NCBI GenBank assembly: GCA_964406575.1
Contig: CAYOSH010000005.1
Span: forward strand, 102,359-166,358
DNA: 64,000 nt
Source of the DNA: WTAW01 sp964406575
GTDB taxonomy: Bacteria > Acidobacteriota > Aminicenantia > Aminicenantales > Aminicenantaceae
Direction: 5' to 3'
Shown: positions 52,668 to 61,610 of the stretch, piece by piece
How the letters are laid out: every line of letters begins with the position of its first letter
Position numbering within the stretch: the first letter of the stretch is position 1
Notes under the pieces: model-generated
Seen by the model: the letters and a program-made list of their open reading frames with translations, nothing else
Told to the model about the DNA's origin: nothing
Database searches by the model: none
Made by a program: the position numbers and the translations under genes

Positions 52668-53412
52668 GTTTTTTCTTCAGAAGAAAAGTGTCTGTCGTTA
52701 ATGCTTTTATTTTTCGTCCGAGAAGGCCTTTGAGAGCTTTTTGTGCGGCCTTTTTCTCCGCTTCTTTTTTGGAGTTCCCTTTGGCTTTCGCCAGGAGTTT
52801 TTCCTCTGCGAAAACTTCGACAACAAAGCTCCTTTTGTGGTCTGGCCCTTTTGTCGTGACAGTTTTATAGATGGGTGCTGTGGAGTTCTCCCTTTGGAGA
52901 TATTCCTGGAGCGCAGATTTGTAGTTATTCACAAAAAATTTATTGATGTTGATCTTTTTAAACAGGGATTTCAAGTAATTGATGATAAAGCCTCTTGCTG
53001 GATCGAGCCCTCCGTCCAAATAGATGGCGGCGATCACGGCTTCAAACGATCCTGCGAGGATGGTTTTTTTCTTTCTCCCCCCGCTCTTATCTTCGCCTTT
53101 ACCCAAACGGATACACCTGTCCAGGCGGATTTTTTTGGCGAAGTATTCCAGAGCGGAAGTGCTGGCAGCAGCGGATTTGAGCTTCGAAAGCTCCCCTTCC
53201 GAGAGCTCGGGATAAGAACGGCAGAGGAAGTCCGCAATGATCAGACCCAGGACAGAATCTCCCAAAAATTCAAGCACTTCGTTATCCGAGATATCCTCTT
53301 GCTGGTTTTCATAGGCATAGGAACTGTGTGTCAATGCCTGTAGCAAAAGGTCTTTATTTTTGAATCGATAACCGATTTTTTTTTCACAGTGTGCAATATA
53401 TAGACTCATCAT
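52660..53412 (-). CDS. rnc: Ribonuclease III
   Basis: 250 residues. Cleaves double-stranded RNA in rRNA maturation and mRNA decay. The signature NEVLEFLGDSVLGL carries the catalytic Glu/Asp pair, and SFEAVIAAIYLDGG supplies the later metal-binding Glu. A C-terminal dsRNA-binding domain (about 165-232) ends in GNSKKEAEKKAAQKALKGL. A basic 18-residue extension follows. AAGGA precedes the double ATG start. Confidence 0.95.
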   Translation of the reverse strand: MMSLYIAHCEKKIGYRFKNKDLLLQALTHSSYAYENQQEDISDNEVLEFLGDSVLGLIIADFLCRSYPELSEGELSKLKSAAASTSALEYFAKKIRLDRCIRLGKGEDKSGGRKKKTILAGSFEAVIAAIYLDGGLDPARGFIINYLKSLFKKININKFFVNNYKSALQEYLQRENSTAPIYKTVTTKGPDHKRSFVVEVFAEEKLLAKAKGNSKKEAEKKAAQKALKGLLGRKIKALTTDTFLLKKKHG

Positions 53413-53810
53413 TCATCCTTCTTTATTTAGCACTCCATTTTGATGAAGATTTTATCATAACGTAAGCATTCTTGTTTCTGTGATAAGGGCATTAGACGCA
53501 AAAAAGAGCGAGTCACTGTCCTTATAAGTCGGATGGAGGGGGGTGGGGGGGTCTTCGACGAATATGGACTGTGCCTCGCTCCTGTTATTATCATTTGGCT
53601 TGAGAGCATCGCAGAAATAAGGATGCTTCCTATCATAACATGGTTCTATCGATGCCTTCATATGAGTTAGTCGAACGATCAATATGCTGGACTCTAAGTA
53701 TTTTATTCATCTCCAATATTTAGTCAAATCTCTAGCTTCTCCAGAAAGCATTTCCAGATCCGTGATGAATGATGTCTGGGATACTCAATAACGCCACTTG
53801 AATTCACCGA
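53413..53810. other. Intergenic region with two repeat elements, 398 bp
   Basis: Contains family A copy 2 (53462-53630) and the shortened family C copy (53748-53815), which runs into the stop codon of pyrC. No gene supported. Confidence 0.6.
53462..53630. mobile_element. Family A MITE, copy 2, with 9-bp target duplication
   Basis: Same element as 52022-52190 with about 85-90 % identity by eye. TATCATAAC flanks it exactly on both sides (53453-53461 and 53631-53639). Left end AAGCATTCTTGTTTCTGTGAT has diverged; right end is intact. Confidence 0.9.
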
Positions 53811-53815
53811 TCACT
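53748..53815. repeat. Family C element, shortened copy at the end of pyrC
   Basis: GCATTTCCAGATCCGTGATGAATGATGT then a jump to ACTCAATAACGCCACTTGAATTCACCGATCAC. The middle is missing relative to 43991-44109 and the right end overlaps the last codon and stop of pyrC. Confidence 0.6.
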
Positions 53816-55097
53816 GAAGTTTAAAGGGATAGACGACATTCCCGCTGACGATCGTTTTTACAGGATATCCCCTCAGTTTCCATCCATGAAAGGGGCAATT
53901 TCGACTCTTCGATTCGAATGAATCCACATCCACGACGACATCTCTGTTTAGGTCAAGAAGGGTAAGGTCTGCATCGGCACCGATGGCGATCCTCCCTTTG
54001 TTATTGAGGCCTAGGATACGCGCCGGGTTCGTTGAGATCATTTCGATAAAGTGGGTAAGAGTGATCGTCTTGGTATGCACAAAACGGTCGAGGATCAGCG
54101 AAACGGCTGATTCTAGGCCGATTATGCCAAAGGGGGCTTGATCAAATTCCACATCCTTTTCATCCGGTGTGTGTGGCGCATGGTCTGTGGCGATCACATC
54201 GATCACGCCATCTCTCATGGCCTTGACCATTGCCTTGACATCTGTTCTGCTTCTCAGCGGAGGTTTCATTTTAAAGTTTGTGTCATAACTCTTTAAGTAG
54301 GAATCATCTAAGAGGAGGTGATGGGGCGTCACTTCGGCGGTGACCTTTATCTTTTTTCTCTTGGCATTTCTGATGAGTGTGGCCGCTCGTTTGACACTGA
54401 GGTGTGCGATGTGTACGTGTGCCGCAGTTTTTTCGGCAAGGAGGATATCTCGAGAAACCATGACTTCTTCAGAGGAAGCGGGGATTCCTTTTAAGCCGAG
54501 CAGGGTGGAATAATAGCCTTCGTGCATGACACCGTCGCGGCTCAACTCTTTATCTTCACAGTGGTTGATGATGAGGGTGTCGAGAAGTGTGGAATACTCG
54601 AGTGCCCGGCGCATGACCTCGCTGTTGTGCACAGGTTGGCCATCATCAGAAAATGCGATCGCACCTGCTCTCTTCAGGTCTGCCATATCCGTGAGCTCTG
54701 CGCCGCCGAGCCCTTTGGTGACTGCCGCGATGGGAAAAACGTTAACCATCGCAATCTTTCTGGCCTCAGAGATGATAAAATCAGTCACGCTCAAGTTGTC
54801 GTTCACGGGTGCTGTGTTCGGCATGCAGGCGATGGACGTAAATCCTCCTTTTGCCGCCGCACGCGCTCCCGTGAGGATTGTCTCCTTGTTTTCCTGTCCG
54901 GGTTCGCGAAGGTGGACGTGCATATCGATGAATCCCGGAGCAATGACAAGACCTGTCGCATCGATGGATTCTTGGGACCTTGTCTTTATCTCTTTTTTTA
55001 TATCCACAATCACTCCGTTATCCACAAGAATGTCCAACTTCTCTTCTGTCCGGCTGGCAGGGTCGACGACACGTCCGTTTTTAATTAATGTCTTCAC
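53811..55097 (-). CDS. pyrC: Dihydroorotase
   Basis: 428 residues, third step of pyrimidine synthesis (carbamoyl aspartate to dihydroorotate). The zinc motif DMHVHLREPGQE, the CMPNTAPV motif, the metal-bridging Lys region, NHCED, HIAHLS and DVIATDHAPHT are all present. GTG start at 55097 with GGAGG 8 nt upstream; it overlaps the pyrB remnant by 17 nt, the usual coupling in pyrB-pyrC operons. The last codons run into a family C element. Confidence 0.95.
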   Translation of the reverse strand: MKTLIKNGRVVDPASRTEEKLDILVDNGVIVDIKKEIKTRSQESIDATGLVIAPGFIDMHVHLREPGQENKETILTGARAAAKGGFTSIACMPNTAPVNDNLSVTDFIISEARKIAMVNVFPIAAVTKGLGGAELTDMADLKRAGAIAFSDDGQPVHNSEVMRRALEYSTLLDTLIINHCEDKELSRDGVMHEGYYSTLLGLKGIPASSEEVMVSRDILLAEKTAAHVHIAHLSVKRAATLIRNAKRKKIKVTAEVTPHHLLLDDSYLKSYDTNFKMKPPLRSRTDVKAMVKAMRDGVIDVIATDHAPHTPDEKDVEFDQAPFGIIGLESAVSLILDRFVHTKTITLTHFIEMISTNPARILGLNNKGRIAIGADADLTLLDLNRDVVVDVDSFESKSRNCPFHGWKLRGYPVKTIVSGNVVYPFKLQ

Positions 55098-55279
55098 GGT
55101 ATTTTCCTCCTAACAACAAGCAGAGCCCTGCCATTCTCAGAGCAATCCCGTTCTCGAGCTGTTTAAGAATGACGGATTCTACGGAGTCAGGCATATCTGC
55201 GGCCAGTTCAATGCCTCTGTTTATCGGTAACGGATGTATAATGATCGCGTTTCTTTTTGCCCTGTGAAATCGTTCTTTG
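55081..55279 (-). pseudogene. pyrB: Aspartate carbamoyltransferase remnant (C-terminal 65 residues only)
   Basis: Directly after the pyrR stop the frame reads KERFHRAKRNAIIIHPLPIN and on to ENGIALRMAGLCLLLGG, which is the C-terminal end of PyrB (HPLPxNRGxE, QxENGxxxRM). A complete PyrB has about 310 residues; the first 240 or so, including the carbamoyl-phosphate and catalytic sites, are absent. No start codon with ribosome site lies between the pyrR stop and this piece. The order pyrR-pyrB-pyrC is normal, so this is an internal deletion or an assembly collapse. Confidence 0.85.
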
Positions 55280-55834
55280 CTACTTGATCCCTCCCGGTTC
55301 TGTAATGAGGACTTCGTCTTTTTCATCGATCTCTTTCAGATGAACTTGTACGCTCTCTCTTTTGGATGTGGGAAGGACTTTCCCCACATAATCGGCTCGT
55401 ATGGGAAGCTCCTTGTGCCCACGGTCGATGAGTACAAGAAGTTGTATCGTTTTAGGCCTTCCGAGGTCGATCAAACTGTCCATGGCTGCTCGGATTGTCC
55501 GGCCCGTAAATAGAACATCGTCGACAAGAAGCACATCTTTTTTTTGTATGGAAAAGTCTATCTCTGTTTTTTTGACCATATGCTGGGCTTCCAATTCTGA
55601 AAAGTCATCTCGATAGAGCGTGATGTCGAGCACTCCCATGGGGATCTCTATCCCTTCCAAAGTTTTTATGAGTTTGCACAGCCTTTTTCCGAGGTAAACG
55701 CCCCTGGTTCTGATTCCTACAATCACCAGATTTTTCAGATTGCGATTCCGTTCGGTGATCTCTGTCGTCATGCGCTGGAGGGATCGTTTGATTTTTCGGG
55801 CGTCCATTACACTGGCTTTTATTTTTTCTTCCAT
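55280..55834 (-). CDS. pyrR: PyrR bifunctional uracil phosphoribosyltransferase/regulator
   Basis: 184 residues, full length. The PRPP-binding motif VLLVDDVLFTGRTIRAAMD is intact, and the N-terminal IVGIRTRGVYLGKRL and C-terminal LPIRADYVGKVLPTSK match PyrR. PyrR binds pyr mRNA or acts as UPRTase. I searched the 144-bp leader for the PyrR anti-antiterminator sequence and saw no convincing match. AGGAG 8 nt before ATG. First gene of pyrR-(pyrB)-pyrC. Confidence 0.94.
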   Translation of the reverse strand: MEEKIKASVMDARKIKRSLQRMTTEITERNRNLKNLVIVGIRTRGVYLGKRLCKLIKTLEGIEIPMGVLDITLYRDDFSELEAQHMVKKTEIDFSIQKKDVLLVDDVLFTGRTIRAAMDSLIDLGRPKTIQLLVLIDRGHKELPIRADYVGKVLPTSKRESVQVHLKEIDEKDEVLITEPGGIK

Positions 55835-55978
55835 AAAGCGACTCCTGTTCTTTTAATACCCTGCGACTCAGCGGCTCTGTGATTCTTAGCGCTCGTGTGA
55901 AGGGCGTTTGCGTAGAAAAAAATGCAACAATTCCGCCGAAATGTCAATAATCTGTCATTCCATTTTCACGCATTGTCC

Positions 55979-56953
55979 TCATGGTGTAGGGTCCGTTCCC
56001 CGAACGGACCTCTTGGGCAACGGTCCTTCCATTTTATGGATAGAGAAGTAGGCCTCAGCCGTTTGGATATCCTTTTGGATCTGATCGGCAAGGGCTTGAG
56101 GTGAGTCAAAATTGATCTCCTTCCGGACCTTCTTGAGAAAGCGGACTTGGATTTTTCTCCCATAGAGGGCTGCATTGAAATTCAAGATATAGGTTTCGAT
56201 ATTCCTATTTTTTTGACGAAACGTGGGGCAAAGACCGATGTTGGTGAGAGAAGGATAGCGCTGGCCTTCAAAAAGCGCCTCAGAAAGGAATACGCCGTCA
56301 GGAATGACCTCATTGGCGGTCTTGATGTTCGCGGTCGGAAAGCCGAGCCTTTTTCCTCGGGATTTTCCTTTGATAACCTCCCCCTCGATCTCATAAGGCC
56401 TGCCGAGGAGAGTGTTGGCCTTTTCGATGTCGCCTTTCAAGAGGAGCTCGCGGATACAACTGCTGCTCACAGCGGTTTGTCCCACTCTGACGGGGGGGAT
56501 GGACCGGACGTGAAAGTGAAGGATCTTGGCAAGTTGGATGAGTGTGTCGACACAGCCTTCCCGGTTCTTTCCGTAACAAAAGTTCTCTCCGACGATGATC
56601 TCTCGGGCTTTGAGTGGTGTGAGGACTATGTTTTCAATGAAGTCTCGCGCGGACCGAGCGGCCAGCTTTCTGTCAAAATCCAGTATGAGGACCGTGTGAA
56701 TGGGGAAGCGGCTGATTTCTTTGATTCTCTGATCCATGGTCTGCAGCATGTGTGTCTGCCCTTTACCCACGACTTTTTTAGGGTGAGGGTCAAAGGTCAT
56801 GACCACGGGGAGAAGGTCCCTCTGTTGTGCGTCGGCTGTCAAGACTTTCAGGATCTTTTGGTGTCCCAAGTGGACGCCGTCAAAATTCCCGATAGCGACA
56901 GATGTTTTTTTGGAAAAAGAGGGACAATTTTTGATGCCCCTTATAATATCCAT
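55979..56953 (-). CDS. ribF: Bifunctional riboflavin kinase/FAD synthetase
   Basis: 324 residues. Makes FMN and FAD from riboflavin. N-terminal nucleotidyltransferase domain (AIGNFDGVHLGHQKIL, VMTFDPHP, IVGENFCYGKNREG, SSSCIRELL) and C-terminal kinase domain (RGKRLGFPTANI, IPDGVF, YILNF). The last 18 codons are made of a family B palindromic repeat, so the tail after about residue 306 (EGPLPKRSVRGTDPTP) is not conserved protein sequence. Follows the DUF1844 gene by 4 bp. Confidence 0.95.
   Translation of the reverse strand: MDIIRGIKNCPSFSKKTSVAIGNFDGVHLGHQKILKVLTADAQQRDLLPVVMTFDPHPKKVVGKGQTHMLQTMDQRIKEISRFPIHTVLILDFDRKLAARSARDFIENIVLTPLKAREIIVGENFCYGKNREGCVDTLIQLAKILHFHVRSIPPVRVGQTAVSSSCIRELLLKGDIEKANTLLGRPYEIEGEVIKGKSRGKRLGFPTANIKTANEVIPDGVFLSEALFEGQRYPSLTNIGLCPTFRQKNRNIETYILNFNAALYGRKIQVRFLKKVRKEINFDSPQALADQIQKDIQTAEAYFSIHKMEGPLPKRSVRGTDPTP
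55985..56032. repeat. Family B palindromic repeat, copy 2, inside the 3' end of ribF
   Basis: TGTAGGGTCCGTTCCCCGAA then CGGACC; hairpin GGTCCGTT-CCCCG-AACGGACC with compensated bases relative to 18529-18590. It forms the last codons of ribF. Confidence 0.8.
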
Positions 56954-56957
56954 GTTC

Positions 56958-57359
56958 CTACAGTATGATGATCTTAGCCCGCTCCATGTAGGCCATTCGG
57001 AGTTGGTGGAGACACTGGTCTAAGAAGAGCTCCTCCTCATTTTTTAGATTTCCTTTCGTTTTTTCTTTGAGCATGTCGAGGAGATCGATCAGTCTCTGGG
57101 CGAGCTTTAGATTTTCCTCTTTATTCGTGGTTTTGGGATCGTCTGTTTCCCCAAGCTCGATTAAGGCTTGGGTAAAGAAGGGGAGAGCTAGGGAGCTGAA
57201 ATCAAGAGGAGGTAGAATTTTCTTTGGTCTTTCCTCATGCGTTTCTTGCGGTTTTTCTTGCTGTTTCTCTGGCTGTTCTTCTTTTTGTTTATCCTTTTTT
57301 ATCGGTTCCTTTTTATCTTTTGCCTTTTTTCGTTCTTTTTTCTTGTGTTGTTCGGCCAT
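56958..57359 (-). CDS. DUF1844 domain protein
   Basis: 133 residues. The first 48 are a charged Lys/Glu/Gln low-complexity tail. The rest is the DUF1844 helical domain, recognised by LPFFTQALIELGETDDP, NLKLAQRLIDLLDMLKEKT, and KGNLKNEEELFLDQCLHQLR. Function unknown. AGGAGG ribosome site. Followed by ribF 4 bp later. Confidence 0.85.
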   Translation of the reverse strand: MAEQHKKKERKKAKDKKEPIKKDKQKEEQPEKQQEKPQETHEERPKKILPPLDFSSLALPFFTQALIELGETDDPKTTNKEENLKLAQRLIDLLDMLKEKTKGNLKNEEELFLDQCLHQLRMAYMERAKIIIL

Positions 57360-57488
57360 TTTGTCCTCCTGACTTTAAGATCATTCATCCAAAGGGTTGG
57401 GATTGAAATTTGTTACAGTTTCAGATAATTTGATTGCGTTGGAGAAAAATTTTACAACAATCGCATCAATAATTCAAGGAAGTTAAAA

Positions 57489-58277
57489 ATGGAAGATGCC
57501 AAACGTGCAGGCCAAAAATTCGAGCAATTGGTCAAGATCCTGGATGCTCTTCGGGGAGAGCATGGATGTCCATGGGACAAAGAGCAGGATGAGATGTCCA
57601 TATCTAACTACTTTCTGGAAGAGGTCTATGAAGCTATTGATGCCATCCTTGCTGGAGATATGTCTTCCACTGCTGAAGAGCTGGGGGATGTTCTGATGGA
57701 AGTTGTCTTTTTAGCGAGAATATTCAAAGAAAAAAAGGCGTTCACGATCTCTGAGGTTGTAGAGGGCATCAATCAGAAAATGATCCGCCGACACCCCCAT
57801 GTGTTCGGGCAGAAAACGATCGCCAGCTCTTCAAAGGTCTTGGATGAGTGGAATCGGGGGAAGCAACAGGAGAAGAAAAGAGAGTCCCTGTTTGATGGGG
57901 TCGTCAAGCTGGCCCCGGCGCTGCATTCCGCCTATCAGATCGGCCTCCGTGCGTCTTCCTGCGGATTCGATTGGGATAACCCTGCGGCTGCGCTTGAGAA
58001 AGTCAAGGAGGAAGTCTCTGAGCTGGAAAGAGCTATGCGTGAAGAGTCCAAAGAGCGTGTTTTGCAAGAGGTCGGAGATGTTTTTTTTGCTCTTTCGAAT
58101 GTCTCACGCCTGTTGGGCATGAATCCAGAGATCGCCTTGAAGAAAGCCAACGAAAAATTCATGGCGCGGTTTCAATCTCTTGAAAATGAATTGGCCGAAA
58201 GGGGAAAAACACTCAAGCAAGCCTGCCTTAAAGAGATGGACGAGATCTGGGAGCAACTCAAGAGACACGAACTCTAA
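57489..58277 (+). CDS. mazG: Nucleoside triphosphate pyrophosphohydrolase MazG
   Basis: 262 residues with two MazG repeats. The first has the metal-binding set EEVYEA...EELGDVLMEVVF after CPWDKEQ; the second has KEEVSELERA...EEVGDVFFAL-like (LQEVGDVFFALSNVSR). Hydrolyses NTPs to NMP and PPi, a house-cleaning role. AAGGAAG ribosome site. Single plus-strand gene, overlapping the end of convergent prfB by 4 nt. Confidence 0.95.
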   Translation: MEDAKRAGQKFEQLVKILDALRGEHGCPWDKEQDEMSISNYFLEEVYEAIDAILAGDMSSTAEELGDVLMEVVFLARIFKEKKAFTISEVVEGINQKMIRRHPHVFGQKTIASSSKVLDEWNRGKQQEKKRESLFDGVVKLAPALHSAYQIGLRASSCGFDWDNPAAALEKVKEEVSELERAMREESKERVLQEVGDVFFALSNVSRLLGMNPEIALKKANEKFMARFQSLENELAERGKTLKQACLKEMDEIWEQLKRHEL

Positions 58278-59405
58278 GCTTTGTTCGTTTTCCGCAACAG
58301 GAGAGCTGCCTTTATGAATTCATCCAGATCTCCATCCAGAACCCTGTCCACATTGCCTGTTTCGACATCTGTTCTGAGGTCTTTGATCATGCGATAGGGG
58401 TGGAGCACGTAAGAGCGGATCTGGTTTCCCCAGGCTATCTCGCCCTTTGCATCTTCCAGTTTTTCGAATTTTTCACGTTTTCGCTTCTTCTGCAATTCGT
58501 ACAGACGAGATTTGAGCACTTTCATGGCAGTGGCTTTGTTTTTGTGTTGAGATCGTTCGTTCTGGCATTGGACGACGATTCCCGTAGGGACATGGGTGAT
58601 CCTCACCGCTGAATCCGTGACGTTCACATGTTGCCCTCCGCGGCCTGAGGCTCTGTAGGTGTCTATACGCAAATCCTCGGGATTTATGTCGATTTCGATA
58701 TCTTCCTCGATTTCGGGGTAGGTGAAAACGGCTGCGAATGATGTGTGACGCCTTTTGTTCGCATCGAAAGGAGAGATTCTGACTAAACGATGAACTCCCG
58801 ATTCTTGACTCAGGTTGCCGTAGACATAATTGCCTTCTATGCGAAGAGTCGCACTCTTCAACCCTGCTTCCTCACCGGGTTGGCTATCGAGCAATTCTGT
58901 TTTGTATCCCTTTCTCTCTGAATACCTGAGATACATCCGCAAGAGCATCTGGGCCCAATCCTGAGATTCAGTCCCCCCTGCACCTGGGTGAATGGTTAGA
59001 ATCGCATTCTTTGAATCATCGGGGTCTGTGAACAGTGCTTGAAGCTCGGTCTGCTCCAGCTTTTTTCCCAATGCAATGATCGCCTGCTTGAGGTCCTCTT
59101 GGACGCTTTCGCCCTCATCGATCAGTTCAAGAAAGGTCTCAAGCTCTTCCTTTTTCTCGATGACTTCAGAACAAGCTTGGATATCTCGTTCCAGCTGCCG
59201 CTTGTTTTGTTGGAGAGATTGCAGTTTTTCTTGGTTATTCCAGATCTCGGGCTTGGAGAGCTCTTTCTCCAGCTCTTCGAGGGATTGAGTTTTTGGTCCT
59301 ATGTCAAAGAAAACCTCTGAGTTCCTCGAATTTGGTGAATAGCTTTTTGCTTTTTTCCTGGAGTTCGGAAAGGCTTTTATCAGGGGAAAAATCAGTGTTT
59401 TTCAT
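58274..59405 (-). CDS. prfB: Peptide chain release factor 2 with programmed +1 frameshift
   Basis: Two frames joined. ATG at 59405 gives 33 codons ending CTT then an in-frame TGA (59306-59304). A +1 shift at CTTTGAC continues 343 codons (from GAC at 59305) to 58274, 376 residues in all, close to E. coli RF2 (365). GGQ motif in ASGRGGQHVNVTDSAVRI. The start lies inside the end of lnt (14-nt overlap). RF2 ends translation at UGA and UAA and controls its own level through this site. Confidence 0.95.
59303..59318 (-). promoter_or_regulatory. RF2 frameshift site
   Basis: Read on the minus strand: AGAGGT (Shine-Dalgarno-like), TTT, CTT slip codon, TGA stop, C. Spacing equals the E. coli prfB site (AGGGGG, TAT, CTT, TGA, C). 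Confidence 0.92.
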
Positions 59406-60921
59406 TTCTCGTCTTTATGAGGGCAAGGATAAGAAAAACAATCGACAAAGTCAAGCTGATATAGGCGATAACATCGCCGTGTTCTGTATAGACCGTTTTC
59501 TGGTGCATGGGCGTGATGGTGCCATGCAAGAATGTCTGCGTCATCAATTCAGATTGAGCGAGGACCCGTCCGTAAGGGTCGATGATCCCGCTGATACCTG
59601 TCGTAGCCGCTCGGTAGAGGTATCGCCGATTCTCCACAGCTCTGATGACTGCCATTGAAAAATGCTGATAGGGAGCAGCGCTCCGTCCATACCAACCGTC
59701 ATTGGTGATCGTGACCAAAAAATTGCCACCGCTCTTTGCAAATTTGCGCACAAGGTTCGGAAATATGATCTCATAACAGATCGGAGTTCCGAATGCATTG
59801 CCCTTGTGTTGGTGAAGGACGTACTGATCTCCTGGGGTGAGGTCCCCGATGGCATGGGTCACCCGAGATATGAATGAAAATATCTTCCTGTAGGGGGTGT
59901 ATTCCCCGAAGGGAACCAGATGGATTTTGTGATAATGACTCTGGGAGAGGTCCGGGTGCAGACAGATGGATGTGTTGAAATATTTCGTCTCTCCCCCTGC
60001 CTCGGATTTTTCGTTAGTCCCGAGTAGAAGAGAGCATCCTGTTTCCTGGACAAAACGGTACAGCCTGTCCTTGAATTCCTGGTAGATTCCGTAGGAACAC
60101 CCGAAGCATAGCGGTACAGAAAATTCGGGCCAGATGATCAAAGTGCTATTTGTTCGAGCGGCTTCAAGACTCAACTGAATGTGTCGGTCGAAGAGGGCTT
60201 CGATCTCTGGAAAAGAAAGCTGACTCCACTGAATGTCCGAGGAGACGTTCCCCTGAATGACGGCTGCAGAAAATGAATCCTCCTGGGTGGGGATATTTTT
60301 TATACTTACAAATCCGCTCGTGTGGATAAGCAAGACCAAAGCGAGAGCCGCCATGAACGGGGCTCTTTTTCTCAGTTTCATCGAGAGCACAAAAAGACTC
60401 TGGAACAGCACAAGGATAAAAGAGAGGCCGTATATGCCTGTCACTGAGGCCATCTGGATGAAGTAGAGGTTTTTGTGCTGGCCATAACCGAGAAGACCCC
60501 ACGGAAATCCTGTGAGTATGTATGTGATGATGAACTCAAAAGAGACCCATAAGAAGGGAGCACAAAAAAAGCTCAGGATAAGGAAGGACTCATGAACTTT
60601 CGAGAATAAGAGGGCGAATGAAGCCCAGGTCAATCCGAGAAAACAGGTGAAACCCAGATAGATGGCGATGCTGCTAAAGATGGACAGGCCTCCATAATGA
60701 GAGGGAACAGCTGGAATCCAGTACAGCAATACAGCATAGTACGAAAATCCAGCGATCCATCCCAAGAGGAATGACCGTCCGGGGGTTTTATCGGAGATGA
60801 TGAAAAAAAGAGGGATGAGAGAAATCCATGAGAAGAAGGCCAGGTTAAACTTGGGAAAAGCCAAAGCAGTAGCTGCACCGGCGATAACAACCCAAAGAAT
60901 GTCCCCAATTTTAATTTTCAT
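59392..60921 (-). CDS. lnt: Apolipoprotein N-acyltransferase
   Basis: 509 residues. About six N-terminal membrane segments, then a nitrilase-type domain (about 215-475) with the catalytic triad Glu (IIWPEFSVP), Lys (HLVPFGEYTP) and Cys (TPICYEIIF), and a final membrane segment (about 485-503). Adds the third acyl chain to lipoproteins, so the cell has an outer membrane or at least triacylated lipoproteins. Overlaps prfB by 14 nt. Confidence 0.95.
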   Translation of the reverse strand: MKIKIGDILWVVIAGAATALAFPKFNLAFFSWISLIPLFFIISDKTPGRSFLLGWIAGFSYYAVLLYWIPAVPSHYGGLSIFSSIAIYLGFTCFLGLTWASFALLFSKVHESFLILSFFCAPFLWVSFEFIITYILTGFPWGLLGYGQHKNLYFIQMASVTGIYGLSFILVLFQSLFVLSMKLRKRAPFMAALALVLLIHTSGFVSIKNIPTQEDSFSAAVIQGNVSSDIQWSQLSFPEIEALFDRHIQLSLEAARTNSTLIIWPEFSVPLCFGCSYGIYQEFKDRLYRFVQETGCSLLLGTNEKSEAGGETKYFNTSICLHPDLSQSHYHKIHLVPFGEYTPYRKIFSFISRVTHAIGDLTPGDQYVLHQHKGNAFGTPICYEIIFPNLVRKFAKSGGNFLVTITNDGWYGRSAAPYQHFSMAVIRAVENRRYLYRAATTGISGIIDPYGRVLAQSELMTQTFLHGTITPMHQKTVYTEHGDVIAYISLTLSIVFLILALIKTRNEKH

Positions 60922-61019
60922 GGATCCATTCCCTGTCGTCGCTGTTTTTTCTCTGATTCAGTCGAACGGCAAAAAAATATGGCTTGTGCGGTTCCAAGAA
61001 TTCGTGTTTGAAAAGTCAG

Positions 61020-61598
61020 TCAGCGTCGCCAAATGAAATAGTCAGATTTCTGCTTCCCTTGAGCTTGGGCAACCTTTGCCAGCTCTTCTTCTGCCTGGGC
61101 TCTTGTTTCGTAACCACCCACACGAACTTTGTAGAGCGGATTTCTATCCGTTGGAGCCGGGTCGAAGACTTGGATAGGGAAGCCCTGGTCCTTCAATTCC
61201 TCAGCAACAGAATAAGCTGACTCCCTGCTCTTGAAAGCTCCGATCTGGATGAAATAGCCGGTACTTCTTGGAATAGGCGCAGGCATCGCCTGAGTTTCTT
61301 CTTTCACTTTTTGATGCGATACCAATTCTTCACCGATGAGATCTTTGGGCTGTTCAGCAGGCTTCTCTGTTTCCTCGGGTTTTTCTTCCGGCTCATCAAC
61401 AGCAGGTGGTTTTTCTTCAGTGACCTTTTCTACGAGAGGCTCTTCAGTGATTTTGGTGGCATCTGCGAGCTGAACCTGCTTTTTGCCAACGGATACACCC
61501 AGGAGAAAAATAATCACGCCGAGCGCAATAATTGCAATAAAGATCAAGACAAGTTGGGAGCTGGAGAGCTGAAGTTCTCTGTAATCTTTGTTAGCCAT
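61020..61598 (-). CDS. SPOR domain membrane protein
   Basis: 192 residues. A single membrane segment at about 12-32 (LVLIFIAIIALGVIIFLLG), an acidic Glu/Pro/Lys linker (35-100) and a C-terminal SPOR domain (about 110-190; TGYFIQIGAFKSRESAYSV, LYKVRVGGYETRAQAEEEL). SPOR domains bind denuded septal peptidoglycan, so a role in division or wall remodelling is likely. Lies between lnt and the slipin gene. Confidence 0.9.
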   Translation of the reverse strand: MANKDYRELQLSSSQLVLIFIAIIALGVIIFLLGVSVGKKQVQLADATKITEEPLVEKVTEEKPPAVDEPEEKPEETEKPAEQPKDLIGEELVSHQKVKEETQAMPAPIPRSTGYFIQIGAFKSRESAYSVAEELKDQGFPIQVFDPAPTDRNPLYKVRVGGYETRAQAEEELAKVAQAQGKQKSDYFIWRR

Positions 61599-61610
61599 TT
61601 TTCTCTGTTC

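Noticed and set aside
55835..55978. PyrR-responsive attenuator before pyrR
   Set aside because: A TTGACA box is present, but I could find neither a good -10 nor the PyrR-binding consensus.
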